64,000 nucleotides of DNA from Kappaphycus alvarezii (GCA_002205965.3 NADL03000666.1:1116001-1180000); one strand, 5' to 3'; positions 43,967-54,289 are shown, counted from the stretch's first letter. Translations and numbers: made by a program. The notes: a model not told the origin generated them from the sequence alone.

Positions 43967-44599
43967 TCAGTAAGAGCATTGGAGGACACAATTGTTCTTC
44001 TTAAGGGCTGAAGATGTTCCAGCCCCGTCATCTTCCTTAGTCTTCTTCAGAAAGAGTGTCTGTTTTGAGAGGTCTTCAGCTAGACAGTCCACCTTTTCTT
44101 TGATGTTTCCCGACCTTGAATCCGGGCGAACCAGCAGCATTGCAGGGGAGACTTCAGCAGTACAACTCGAAGGACCAGCAAAAGCTACACGATTCGAGTT
44201 ATAATCTTTCAGCGCCTGGGCGATTCCCGAGTAATTTTTACGTCTCCGGAACCCCAAGAACTGCTGCAGTTCCTTGTATCGACAGGCAGCAGTACGAACG
44301 AGTCCGAACCTGGCGATTTTGTTGAACCCCACCTTCTAATATAGGCCCTCTATTTCCTTCAATGGACAAAAAATGTCTTCTTCTTCAAGACCGCCTTCTA
44401 GAGCTTGGCGGATGACGTATTCAGGATACTTTTCTTTTGCGAAATGCTCGAGAAATTTCTGCTTGACTTTGGGGTATTTTCTCGACTCGGGGACGAGATC
44501 ACCATTCGACGCAAACGAATCGTAGTAGAAGTTGATCGCTGCGACGTTCAAGCGTGAGAGGAGGTTCAGAGATTTCTCCTCGTCTTTTTTGGATGCCAT
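43967..44599 (-). pseudogene. Ty3/gypsy gag, one in-frame stop
   Basis: I take the start at MASKKDEEKSLNLLSRLNV (ATG ending at 44599), not the longer open frame to 44701, because the upstream codons are leader sequence next to the LTR. It continues through VKQKFLEHFAKEKYPEYVIR to an in-frame TAG at 44336, then in the same frame KIARFGLVRTAACRYKELQQ, and ends at 43967. Helical, Lys/Glu-rich capsid-like protein. No zinc knuckle is readable in the remaining frame. Confidence 0.55.
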
Positions 44600-44700
44600 C
44601 GCAACACTTTCAAAGAAAAAGAAGAAATTTCGCACATCACTCGAGACGTGGACCACAACTGTGATGGCGCTGGGAGTACCAGACTTGCGCAATAGTACCA

Positions 44701-45060
44701 TGATGCGGAGAGGGAGTGGTCAAGTGGTAAAGAAGACAGTAATTTTCAGAAGAAAGGAGCCAGGGAAGAGGACGCGGCCTCCCCCAAGGGACCAGAAGCC
44801 TCGTGTGCTAGCTAGATAATCGATAAATGAGCGGTCTGTGACCGAGAATTACCAGTACAGTAGTGTGCTACTGTACACTACTGCACTGTGCCATAAAATC
44901 CATTGAAAACTAAGAAGTAAAAGATACTGCTGCACTGTACCAAAAAAATCTAAAAACTACGAGGCAAAAAAGGATAGAAAGTACAGTAGCAACCAAAAAA
45001 AATCACCATAGATACCCCTTAAATCACATAAAATTCAGCTTCCAGGAAATAGTCCCAACA
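44701..45060 (-). repeat. LTR copy C, 5' LTR of the Ty3/gypsy element
   Basis: On minus it starts TGTTGGGACTATTTCCTGGA and ends CCGCATCA. It is directly followed by TGGTACTATTGCGCAAGTC, in primer-binding-site position. It carries an extra ~45-bp GTAC-rich stretch (about 44,925-44,970) compared with copy B. Confidence 0.75.
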
Positions 45061-45364
45061 CTGCCACCCGCTGAATGTGGACATGGGCACTTTGACAAGT
45101 CGACACTAGGAATTAGTGTTGATAAATTCCATTGTGGTACCCCGCACGGAAAGAAGGGCTGCAGTGCTTTCAATATTTATGGTTAAGTGCGGGACGTCGC
45201 CTTGGTTAAAACTGTTATTACTTATCCCATCCTCTCTTATCAAACTTTTCGAGGCTGTTAATTACATCGTGGTGGTACCCTTCTCAACAGGACATTGTCG
45301 GGCAGCAGGGTAAACTGGGGCAAAATATTTCTGTGAGAACAGTTTCCCGCCAATTCTGCAGCAG

Positions 45365-45404
45365 ACAGAAACTACCCGCACACAATGTGTGCGGGCTATT
45401 TCTG
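45365..45404. repeat. Subterminal palindrome of the pogo-like element
   Basis: CCCGCACACA-A-TGTGTGCGGG at 45374-45394 is a perfect 10-bp inverted repeat with a one-base centre; flanking CAGAAA and TTTCTG extend it imperfectly. Subterminal palindromes often bind transposase, which is an inference here. Confidence 0.6.
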
Positions 45405-45518
45405 ACTGTCACACGCAGCGCACTATTATCCTTACACTCTCCCGCCCTTTGAAGAATACCCCCTCCCCATTGCAACGGTTTCTGGTACCGCCTTGTACCA
45501 TTTTTTCCACCCACCAGT

Positions 45519-47260
45519 ATGGTTACAAAATCTATCAGACGTCAGGCGGCAGCATCAAGACGGAAGCAAGTGAAGCTAGATGACCTCTTCTATCGTCGCG
45601 AGAGAGCGATCAAGTACTTTCAAAAGAACAAAACGTACCGCAAAGTAATGCAGTTGACTGGCTTTTCATCTGGCGCCGTCTCCCGAATCCGCAAGAAGAT
45701 GAAGTCAGAGACAAATGACGCGAGTGCAAAATATATTGCATCTCAAGTATACCCGAAGGGAGTTTCGACTCTACTGACGGAGCAGGAAGAAAAATTGATC
45801 TCAAACGGACTACTACGTTGCGCTGCGTGTGGATTCGAAGCCGACAATAAAGATCTAAAAAAGATTGCAGCTGTTTAGGCTCGCCAAAGGGGAACGCAGT
45901 CTAAAAAAAGGACTTCCGGATGATGATTGGGTGAGGTCGTTCAGAGAGAGACACCGGGAGCTGTCATTTCGCAAGCATGAATCGAGATTATTGACAAAAA
46001 TTGCTACGGAGTCTAAGGAACATCTCGAAAGGTACGTAAGAACTCTTAGGCAGGAGTAAGCCGGGAATAACGGTACTTAAGACGACCCGCGCTTGGTTTG
46101 GAACATGGAAGAGACTGATTGTTCTGGAGATCATGGAGAGGTAATGCGAGTTTTTGGGGCAGCAAACGGAAATCATGGTGGTATAAGGGGGACTACAGGA
46201 CATGTAAATGGGCAGCAAGTGACGGCAGTCATCATTTCTAACGATGCAGGGGATTTATTTACTCCATTTTTCAGATTTGCTGGCGTAAAGAAAGATGGCT
46301 CGCTGGTTTGAGCCGTTACCAGCGATCGTGTTCAAGGATGAATGCGGAGCGGCACACTGGATGACTGCAGACTGGATGCCCCCTAGATCCTCTATTGTTG
46401 GCAAGAAAAACAGGGTTATGCGCACAGTGTTATTCATTTTGTTATCGAGGTCGTTATCATATGCACCGACATGCACGGAAGCTTGTACCATATGTCCATC
46501 AGCCCCTCCTGCTCCTACTTGACGGATATGTCTCCCGCGATGGAGCTGAGTGGTTTGAGAAGGGATTGGAAACGAACATTGAGATAGTTCAGGCACCGGC
46601 CAATACTTCGCCTTTTATTCAGCCCTGCGACAACAAGACAAATAAGAAATTTAAGACAACGATAACGAAGATGAGAGATGTAATGCACAAGCAGGCTATC
46701 CCTGACTTTTCTCACATGCGTACTAATTTGATGCTAGGTGTCGCTGGGTACCGCGCTCCAACTCCTGAGAGTCGTTCACAGCAACGAAGATGTGGCCCAT
46801 GGATTTTGGTATCATGACACTATTCCACCGCCAAGATCACACGGCAAGCAGCAGTGGAGGTAAGGGGTTTGTTCGCCAAGAGCAGCGACGAATTAAAAAG
46901 TCTAACCTTGGCAGCATCTTGGACGTCCTCGCCACAGACGATGATACACAGGACAAGATTCGAGAGATTGACAAAATCGTCAACCGTGGAGTGGAGGTCG
47001 CGTAGGTGATTTTGGGACTTTTCGATAGCCAGAAGGATGTACGCGATTCGAGCAAGAATATCATGTCTGTAATAGATTCTCGGGTGCCGGCGATCTACCT
47101 TACGCACGGCGAGCTTATCGCCAAGCGGGAAGTAGTTGAAGACGAGCGGCGCAAGGCGGCGGAGGACAGAGTCAAACGGCCTCTTAGAAGGCATAGAGAG
47201 AAAAATAGAAAAAGGAAGCGCAGGAATCGAAGCAGGCTGAGAAGCAGAAGCTTAAAGTAG
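45519..47260 (+). pseudogene. pogo/Tigger-like transposase, HTH plus DDE, frameshifted
   Basis: N-terminal DNA-binding region from ATG 45519: a basic start, then KTYRKVMQLTGFSSGAVSRI, a helix-turn-helix. Next come GERSLKKGLPDDDWVRSFRE plus RHRELSFRKHESRL, the CENP-B-type second HTH (G-x-P-x-x-x-W-x-x-x-F-x-x-R). DDE core: VWNMEETDCSGDHGE (first acid; Glu where Asp-Glu is usual), QQVTAVIISNDAGDLFTPFF, then in the next frames TADWMPPRSSIVG, LLLLDGYVSRDGAEWFEKGL (second Asp) and ANTSPFIQPCDNKTNKKFKT (third Asp region). The tail is basic: KREVVEDERRKAAEDRVKRP. Several frame changes and stops make it inactive as written. Confidence 0.65.
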
Positions 47261-47373
47261 TCAAATCTATGACCAAAGCTGCGAAGGACCGAAAAAATGC
47301 AAAAAAGCCCGTGTGCAAAACGTAGGCACAAAATGGCGCATGGGATAACACCATTCTCAATCGCACCGAACTG

Positions 47374-47607
47374 ATGGGAATGAGGCTTGGGAATATGTCG
47401 AAACCGTCGGGGGAAACGAGGGTATTGGAGGTGGCGGCGACGACGCTCATGCAGTTGGCCGCAGCGAAAAAAACAGACGCTGGATATGCAATGGGTTTCT
47501 TCGTGGATGAAGTCCGGGAGCCTCGTATCCAGGAGAGTGTTCGTGAACGAAGTATTTTGGAAGATCCCAATCATTCTATGTTTTCAATTAAATTCGAGGA
47601 GCAATAA
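47374..47607 (+). CDS. Hypothetical ORF at the right end of the pogo-like element
   Basis: 77 codons inside the transposon between the transposase tail and the right terminal repeat: GETRVLEVAATTLMQLAAAK, GYAMGFFVDEVREPRIQESV. It has coding-like character and probably is the displaced C-terminus of the transposase. No known domain. Confidence 0.25.
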   Translation: MGMRLGNMSKPSGETRVLEVAATTLMQLAAAKKTDAGYAMGFFVDEVREPRIQESVRERSILEDPNHSMFSIKFEEQ

Positions 47608-47769
47608 TTTGCCCCAACTTAGCCTGGGGCCACCCATAAACATTGAAATGAGGCCTTTCGTTCACACTTCGACTGTCTCTCGTTTTGTTACCCATTCGTC
47701 CTGATACTCTAGTATCTCATAGAGAACTTCGAGAGCTCTCAGTAGAAACAAAAAGTTTCTTAATTGGAG

Positions 47770-49002
47770 CTATATTTTATGAGATACTGCCTCTGTAAGA
47801 AATCCGCCCCGAAATGCCCTGTTGAGAAGAGTAGGTCTTTTCGAGTTATACAGTATGGTACAGAAGCGTGCGGAGGGTGTTAAGAAATTAACTACGAATT
47901 CTGGCGGCGGAGGAAACCTGTCGCCGCTGCAACACCTGGGGTCTACACGCAAAACGGATAACGAAGTCGCGAAGCTCCTGTTGAGGCGAGGAACCGCGAC
48001 GGGACGCAGCAAAAAAAGCAGGGCGGCGGAAAAAGCCCTTCCCATCGTCGCCCGAGGCGCCATAAGTATCAATTCCGACGGGGCAGAGAAGGATATAGTA
48101 TTGGTCACAGTAAGTGCCGTAATGACGATGTTTCTCGCGCTCTGCGAGTATCGCGACAGCGCCTACGGTAACCGCTCTTGGCGAGATGTGGCGGCGAGCG
48201 GAGGGGTGGGCAACAGTAATGTCGACGGCGATATCGGTACCGCGAAGCTCGCATGCAGCGGGAAAGTAAATGTCCATTCGTAACGCTGGGGACTCGGAAT
48301 GCCCAGACGAGTTTGGAACATGGTAGAGAAGCGACTGCACGACTAGGGCGATGATCCAAACTTCCTTACAGAAGCGGGAAAGGACGTTGCGGAGGATGTG
48401 ATGTCGACGGGTCATTACGTCTTCGTATTTGCAGGTCAAAGCGTGTCGACCGCTTGGACATAAGACCGGTGCGATGTCGCCCGAGCGCCGGGAGCAGATC
48501 GCACAGCGTGTAGATCCAGGGAATAGCGCGATGCCGAGACGGAGAGCCAGAGCGACTTTCCACGTAGAAGAGGACATGTACGTACCGCGGTGGGGTTGAG
48601 GAAGCGAAGGGAAAACAGAGGAGGGAGAATATTTGCGCACCAGAGGAGCCGTGCCCGGCCAGGGGCTGCTGCGGACAAGGGCAACCTGTCAGACTTCGAT
48701 AGCATGAGTTCAGTTGTGATCGCAGACTGGAGCCTTTCACCGGGGACCGGCGAAAAACAACGCTCAAAAAGGGCCGTAGCTGTAAGCGACGAAGACAGCT
48801 GCGGGTTGAGGGAGGCATGAGCGATATGGATGACGAAGGGATCTCTTCCAGGTGGCGGTCGTGGGAAAGAGTCAGCGGGTAGGAGATAAGTATAAAGAAA
48901 CCAATTACAGATGCTGCGTAAGCAGCCCCGGTAATGTCTAAAGTTTGCAGGAGACCCAATTTTCCCATTGAGAACAGGATAGAGACCCGGAGCGAGGCCC
49001 AA
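47770..49002 (-). pseudogene. Non-LTR retrotransposon: post-RT region, zinc knuckle and endonuclease
   Basis: Read on minus: GLLQTLDITGAAYAASVIGF (post-RT G-L-x-x-L...A-A-Y-x-A-S block), then in other frames GRARLLWCANILPPL and STWKVALALRLGIALF, CAICSRRSGDIAPVLCPSGR plus HALTCKYEDVMTRRHHILRN (C-x2-C...H-x3-C knuckle and R-R-H box), MDIYFPAACELRGTDIAVDI plus TVAHPSARRH (endonuclease core, D-V/I-T-V-A-H-P) and AEREKHRHYGTYCDQYYIL (K-H-x-H-Y box). The 250-codon frame 47888-48640 holds the endonuclease unbroken, the longest such stretch in the window. RT itself is not present. Confidence 0.65.
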
Positions 49003-49035
49003 TCCGGACAGGAAATTATATAGGCTGGTACTAGG

Positions 49036-49375
49036 CGAAGGTTTCGGTGTTTTAATCGTGGAAAATATGTGTTATCTATCCCATAGTTTTCCAGCCAACC
49101 ACAATCGCCTCAAAAAGGTATGCCGACACAGTAATGGGGGAGGAACTACGCTCCCTAAAAGGCTTACTTCAGGCCAGCCATCAATCAGGCCGCATTGGAC
49201 ATGAAGGCTGCTGCAGCGTGCCTTTGCATTAAAACCTCCCGAACCTTTCCGTACGTCTTCAATGCCCTCACGGCCAGGTTACTTGCCATGTCATTTAGAA
49301 CTGCACATGTATCCGGGAGCCAACCTCCAAGAGTGGAGACTGGTACTGATGCCAAAAAGTTGTGTCTCACAATGG
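49036..49375 (-). pseudogene. Non-LTR retrotransposon 3' end: C-terminal tail plus 3'-flank motif
   Basis: Minus ORF 49185-49370 reads LASVPVSTLGGWLPDTCAVL plus NDMASNLAVRALKTYGKVRE and VLMQRHAAAAFMSNAA. About 100 bases further (49036-49085) lies a diverged copy of the dispersed motif (TTTTAATCGTGGAAAATATG). It is the 3' end of a different copy from the one at 47.8-49.0 kb, placed just 5' of it. Confidence 0.6.
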
Positions 49376-49439
49376 TGCTATATTTTCACTATATCAGCGT
49401 AGCAGTCTATATCTCTAAGCGCAGGCTTTGATCAGCCCA

Positions 49440-50310
49440 GTGTGATAGGGGTAAATCGTCGGGAGAAAAGATATTCAGAATCAACTACCCCAAGAAGGAG
49501 GTGTTGCAAGCGACAAAAGTGCTACCGCGGTAGAGTTGAACTAACAAAAAGGAGCGTATATGGAAGAGAGTTGAGAGGTCTACAAGCAAGGATGGAAGGG
49601 GCAGAGTCTACAACTGATGCTCTGTGAGCGCCGTAGGAAAAAGTTTTCTTGGGTCTGAAGTTGACTCTCAACTCTCTACTACTCAGGACTTGGCTTGAAG
49701 TTGTCTGCCAACTTGCTTGACCTCCACAAGAGGAAGTAGTTTACTCAGCTTATATATACTTTTTGGCTAACCTTAAAGTCTCAAACAAACATACTGCGAA
49801 CCATAAAATGCATCAAATAGAATCTTGTGAACAAGAAAGACTTACTAATCCCGAAAACCCCGAAAACCCCTAAATGCCCTAATGGTGTGAACAAGAAAGA
49901 CTTACAGCAGATACTATTAGCATAAATATCTAGATTTCTTCCTATATATCTTATTCCTCTAGATCAGAGCCAAACAATTCCTCCAAAATATCCATACCTC
50001 CAATGCAGTCCATGGATATTCCTTCCAGTGGTTCACACGAGTTGCAATATCTAGATCACAAAAATATTCTTGTTCAGCCCCATGACCGGTACCCCAGAGC
50101 ATCCCCTCTTACCTCCTTATATACCGTTTCAAACATCCGAAATATGTGGCACCTGAGCAGTATCTATGCCGCGCAGCACCGCTACTGCACAGTGCACAGA
50201 ATCCCTCTAAAAATAATTGAAAATAAATTATGAAATACAGCACAGCCAGCGCAGCATGTCACCTCAGTCAGCGCAGCATGCCAGCTCAGCCAACGCTTTC
50301 ATAGTTTTCT
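49440..50310 (+). repeat. Partial solo LTR of the copia 2 family, carrying an antisense ORF remnant
   Basis: Matches the 58.0-58.55 kb LTR in blocks: CTTGGGTCTGA-GTTGACTCTCAA, CCTTATATAC (TATA-like), CTCTAAAAATAAT-GAAAATAAA, and CAGCGCAGCATG repeats at the end. It also contains a segment at about 49,930-50,090, absent from the 58-kb LTR but similar to 63,670-63,760. On minus that segment reads GMDILEELFGSDLEE, matching TSDMLRKVLGSDQEHEDFE near the window end. The first ~400 bases of the LTR are missing or diverged. Confidence 0.6.
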
Positions 50311-51186
50311 TTTTTTCTATTTTTTGGCCAGTTTTGGTGATATCAACTACATGGGAAAGCTTCGTTCATTGTTTTGAATGCGGAATCATACTGTAGGACT
50401 CCCAAACTTTGCAATAGCCGCTATTTTTTCAAAAACCCCTATAGGAGTCTGAGGGCAGACGTAATGGCGCGACAGTGTGGTTATTACCACGGAGAAGAAC
50501 TCTGACCCTCCTGTACCTGGACCATACGGGACGGAGCGATTGTGAGTGGCTGCTCGCTCAACGGATTAGTCTGATTCGAACTACGCGGAAGGTGATGACG
50601 TCGAAGATGGCGTTGCCGATCTGGAGGGTTTAGAACTTGGTATTGAGAAGGAATAGCAGATAGTGGGCATCGGTGGTTTGTGCATGTGAACTCATACCGC
50701 AACAACACGCCTACACGCCTACACCTCATACTGTAGTATGTTCAACTCTTTTCTGTTTGAACAACACAAATTCCACTTTATCAGGAAAGCTGATGAAACT
50801 CCACTTACGCTGACTGCGGTTGTCTGGGAAAACTTTAGGATAGATCGAATTTATCTTCTAAGTGTCCAACACCAAAACCTTTTCTCTCTTCCTCTATACA
50901 GTGCTACTGGCACTTTCTACTCAGCCACAACTTCGAGCATCAGCCACAACTTCGAGCAGTGCCGTGACGATAGTACATACAGTATCTTCGCAAAAGTAAA
51001 TATGATTGCAGTCAGCCGGCAGTACGGGCCACCGCCCTTGTTTTCATTTCCCCGCTAGGCTCTACCGAGTCTCAAAAATCTCAAGCTAGCTACTGTAGTT
51101 CCTAAAATCCAAAAAATCCGATCAGATCCCTGGCTTTTTCTACCTCTAGTTACTGTACAGTACAGTACTGTAAAGTACTGTACAGA
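50311..51186. other. Intergenic
   Basis: Short ORFs only (for example 50738-51058 plus). GTAC repeats at 51155-51183. No gene supported. Confidence 0.35.
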
Positions 51187-51335
51187 GGGTAAATTGGGTA
51201 AATTGGGTTCACTTGAATGGGTTGGGTACACTTAATTCTCCTGCTAAGAAAATTGGGTAAATTGGGTTTACTTGAATGGGTAAACTGGGTTTACTTGAAT
51301 GGGTAAATTGAGTTTTACTTGAATGGGTGTTTGGG
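51187..51335. repeat. Tandem imperfect GGGTAAATTGGGTTTACTTG repeats
   Basis: Five to six units of roughly 22 bases (GGGTAAATTGGGTTTACTTG plus AAT), some shortened, e.g. GGGTAAACTGGGTTTACTTG. Next to a GTAC cluster. Confidence 0.75.
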
Positions 51336-51481
51336 CTTTATACTGAAACGGATGACTCGTAATAGATTGGGGGGAACAGCGTGGAACTAGACATAACAGG
51401 GAAGAGGCCTAACTTGCGTAGGGACGGAGATACCATGAGAACAGAGGTTCTCTGGAACATACTAACTTGCACGTTGCGGCA

Positions 51482-51935
51482 TTAAGACTCACTCAAGACC
51501 CCTTCCAGCAGACAACTGGCGTTATTCTGGACGAGCCTCGCCGCGTGACGAGCGAACAGTGTTTGCGTTGCGTGAGCAATCGGAACAGCCGCCCGTGCAG
51601 CAATGCCGGTTGCAACCCGTTTCGCAAAGTCCCGAGCAGCCGGGTGCCATCCCCCCAATGTGGAAAGTGGAAGGGCAATGAAACGATGCCCAGGGCCTTT
51701 TGAACGTATCAATTCGGCAAAGCGAGTGTCCCTGCCAAGGCGGGCATGGTTAAGGGGCTTGAGTGGGCATCGCGCCAGGGAGGGAAGGCGGGCGGGGGTC
51801 AATGGGTGGATGACAGTTACGTCGAAAAAGTCTATCCCCCCGTTCTCTCCAAGCGCCTTGATGTCCGGGCGAACTGCGTGGCCGCGTTGTGGCGGCTCGA
51901 GGACAGGGATGGGTTGGTTTACTGCGAGTACTGTA
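51482..51935 (-). pseudogene. Non-LTR retrotransposon endonuclease and C-terminal tail, largely open
   Basis: On minus, reading in one frame through to the TAA at 51482-51484: RPDIKALGENGGIDFFDVTV plus IHPLTP (PD...D endonuclease core), then RFAELIRSKGPGHRFIALPL plus STLGGWHPAARDFAKRVATG and RHAARLVQNNASCLLEG. No stop interrupts it from about 51,935 to the end, so this is the cleanest copy of this subfamily, related to 4536-4812. The RT and knuckle are missing (5' truncation). Confidence 0.7.
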
Positions 51936-52902
51936 CAGTGCTTGACTGTTTCGTTCGGTGTACTGCGTGGTTGTAAATCTTCACGAGTTCTATGGCACGA
52001 AAGTGGGCAGAGAGTACTCAGATATCAGCTACGCAGGCAGGCGGCGGGAGGCAACCTGTTGCGCCTGCATCACGAAATACTGCGTAACGCACGCGAATGC
52101 ATATACAGGAGTCTGCAAAAGCATCTCTGATTGGCGTGCATCAACCTGCGTTGAAAAATAACACACCCCTGGTTATGGACACGTCTAGCTAGGCCGATCG
52201 TACAAAGCCATCGCAGCGATGAAAAGTCGTGTAGAAAAATCATTAGTTTCAAATGGCTTCTCTGCCAGCAGTTTCATCAGAGACAATCCCTTTGGTGACT
52301 GAGAAATATCAATACTGTTCAAGAGCAGTACGCTAGTTTTCTTGCCTAAAAACTCGTAAAGATTTTACGTCCGTACGTACAGCACGTTACACGGACAGTA
52401 CAGTACGTTGTCGTAGCGCACCAGAAAAACTTGCAACTTTATAACTTTAGGCTCAAGGGTTTCAAGGGTTGAACCCGATTTTTCAAAATGCTATATTCCT
52501 CACGGGGGAATTTTTGGGTTATTTTAATTCACTAATGGCTGCGTCCTGTCCGATGTTATTTTAATGCATGGAAGACTTGGTCGGATTCCTTACGTGCTTT
52601 CAAATGGTCCAATACTGCAGAGGCTCTCTCGTCTCTCGAACCGGTGGCCCCCTGATAACCACGTCACCAAGAACCATTCAAATGTTTTCAATGTCTTCGC
52701 GAGAGTGATTTTCAGGCAGACATTGAAAAACGTTGTCCTCAATGACAAACACTTGCCTTTGTCCGCATCCGATTAGATCTTAGCCGTATAGTTAGGACGT
52801 GCGCAGTCTTCAGTAGATACTGAATGCATTAAACTTCTTTCTTTCTTGTTGTGAGCGTGTTTTCATAAGATTTACAATCGAGATTTATGCAGCTTCCAGA
52901 GG
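51936..52902. other. Intergenic
   Basis: GTAC cluster at 52376-52409. Small ORFs on both strands without recognisable domains. Confidence 0.35.
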
Positions 52903-53165
52903 GCAAATGTAGGGTGATTTAATATTTGAAAGGTATGGTCGGTTGTGGCCCGGAAATAACTTACAGGGTTCCGAGTAATACCTCTTAAATTACCCTAAAA
53001 AGCTGGCTCAAAGCCCCAGCAGACAGGCTGCGTTGGACATTACGGCCGCGGCAGCGTGCCTCTGAGTAAGTACCGCACGGACCTTACCATATGCCTCCAT
53101 CGCCCTAACGGCTACGTTCCGCGCGACGTCGGTTAGCACCCTATAAGAGTCCGGGTGCAGCTTTC
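52903..53165 (-). pseudogene. Non-LTR retrotransposon 3' end with well-preserved flank motif
   Basis: On minus: LHPDSYRVLTDVARNVAVRA plus MEAYGKVRAVLTQRHAAAAV, ending in an in-frame TGA (AACLLGL, stop), then the flank motif (plus-strand text GATTTAATATTTGAAAGGTA, TGGTCGGTTGTGGCCCGGAA) at 52913-52962. This copy fixes the order: coding tail, about 60 bases, then the motif. Confidence 0.6.
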
Positions 53166-53249
53166 ATGAAGATCATCACTTCTCTCTGATCACATATAAA
53201 GATTTTATCAGCAAAACCAAAGTGTCCAACAGATAAAAAAAATATATAT

Positions 53250-53322
53250 ATACTATGTACATAGTGTACTGTACAGTACTGTACAGTACAGTACATGTAT
53301 GTACAGTACATAGTGTATAGTT
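53250..53322. repeat. GTAC-rich palindromic cluster
   Basis: CTATGTACATAGTGTACTGT through repeated CAGTAC units to GTACAGTACATAGTGTATAG. Both arms contain TACATAG, so the whole 70-base block can fold as one long hairpin. Confidence 0.7.
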
Positions 53323-53565
53323 TCTCAAGTTAACCTAAACCCTTCAGCCATCAGATAGTGAAGAGGCACTAACTGTTTCTAGGAATGAATAATACTCTTT
53401 CCGAATTGCGTTGATGGTCACCTCCAGCGCCGCCAGCGTGTTGACTGGGCTATCAGCTACTTTCTTGTTGTCTGGAAAACCATTGGATAGATCATATACA
53501 TCTTCCAAGAGGGGTTAAAGGGGTGGTTTACTGCGAGTAATGGAAAGGTTGGGAGTCCTCTGTAC

Positions 53566-53597
53566 TTGTGGTTTACTCTTCCAAGAGTAAACCACAA
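53566..53597. repeat. Perfect 15-bp inverted repeat, 2-base loop
   Basis: TTGTGGTTTACTCTT at 53566-53580, CC, AAGAGTAAACCACAA at 53583-53597. Outside it GGAAAGGTT (left) and AACCTTTTCC (right) extend the pairing with a gap. Confidence 0.85.
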
Positions 53598-54289
53598 CCT
53601 TTTCCCTTTAGTTAGTGGACACGCTCCATCATTTGTATTGTAGATCCTGCCACATGGTTTGAATGGAAATGCATTGGACTCATAACCTTTGGACTATTCG
53701 CAGTAAACTAACTGCACTAAATTTCCCCGTTCCGAATCAAGTTGTACTAAATGCTATCATGAAACAAGGCAGCAAGATAAGAAACTTTTCGAAAACCCAC
53801 CATTGTGCCATTTCTGAACCCAGCATATATATTCCGCTTGAAAAACTGTGCATCTGCAGGTAACATTGAGGTTCCCGTGACAGCGCGAATGCTCCAGCAC
53901 CGTTTTGCAAACAACTCACCATGCTACCAGGAGTTCAGCTACATTTTTTGATGCTTACAGCAGCAAAGGATACGGTACACTTCTGCCGTAAATTGAACAA
54001 TAATTTCATATTGAGGCAAAGCCCCATCACGTCTCTCTTCTCTCGCACGTACTGCTGCTACACAACACCCACTTTTACAACCCCACCAGTTCTTAGGCCT
54101 CGAAAACTCGCAGTCTCGCAGTAATCACTGCGCCCGTTTTCCCTCTAGCAAGAGCACTGTATTTCTAGGCACGAAAAAAATTCACTGGTTGAAAAGCTAA
54201 ACGTACTCATCTGTCATCGCGCAGTCGGCTCCACAAGACCCCTTCATCGTTCGTTACCGAGGAGTTTCTTACTGGAATTTTGTCCTTGC
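53598..54289. other. Intergenic
   Basis: Small ORFs only; nothing recognised. Confidence 0.35.

Larger units (their letters stand above)
38996..45060 (-). mobile_element. Ty3/gypsy LTR retrotransposon, about 6.1 kb, degenerate
   Basis: Read on minus: LTR copy C (44701-45060), a ~100-base leader, gag (43967-44599), protease (about 42740-43260), RT (41626-42541), RNase H, integrase (40070-41062), a small extra ORF (39481-39761) and LTR copy B (38996-39312). The two LTRs are in direct orientation and clearly the same family but well diverged, so the insertion is old. RT-RNase H-integrase order defines Ty3/gypsy. Confidence 0.75.
45306..47626 (+). mobile_element. pogo/Tigger-like DNA transposon with terminal inverted repeats
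   Basis: Left end CAGGGTAAACTGGGGCAAAA (from 45306). The reverse complement of the right end (up to 47626) reads CAGGCTAAGTTGGGGCAAAT. They match at most positions over about 26 bases and start with the CAG typical of pogo-type ends. 2.3 kb, enclosing a plus-strand CENP-B-like DDE transposase. No TA duplication is visible at either edge, so the outer bases may have changed or the exact ends differ by a few bases. Confidence 0.7.

Noticed and set aside
44701-44760. tRNA gene in the LTR (AGTGGTCAAGTGGTAAAG resembles an A box)
   Set aside because: No B box at the right distance and no cloverleaf; the match is shared by all three LTR copies, so it belongs to the element.
51603-52130. 175-codon plus-strand ORF
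   Set aside because: Opposite the non-LTR endonuclease tail at 51482-51935, which has a clear domain match on minus.
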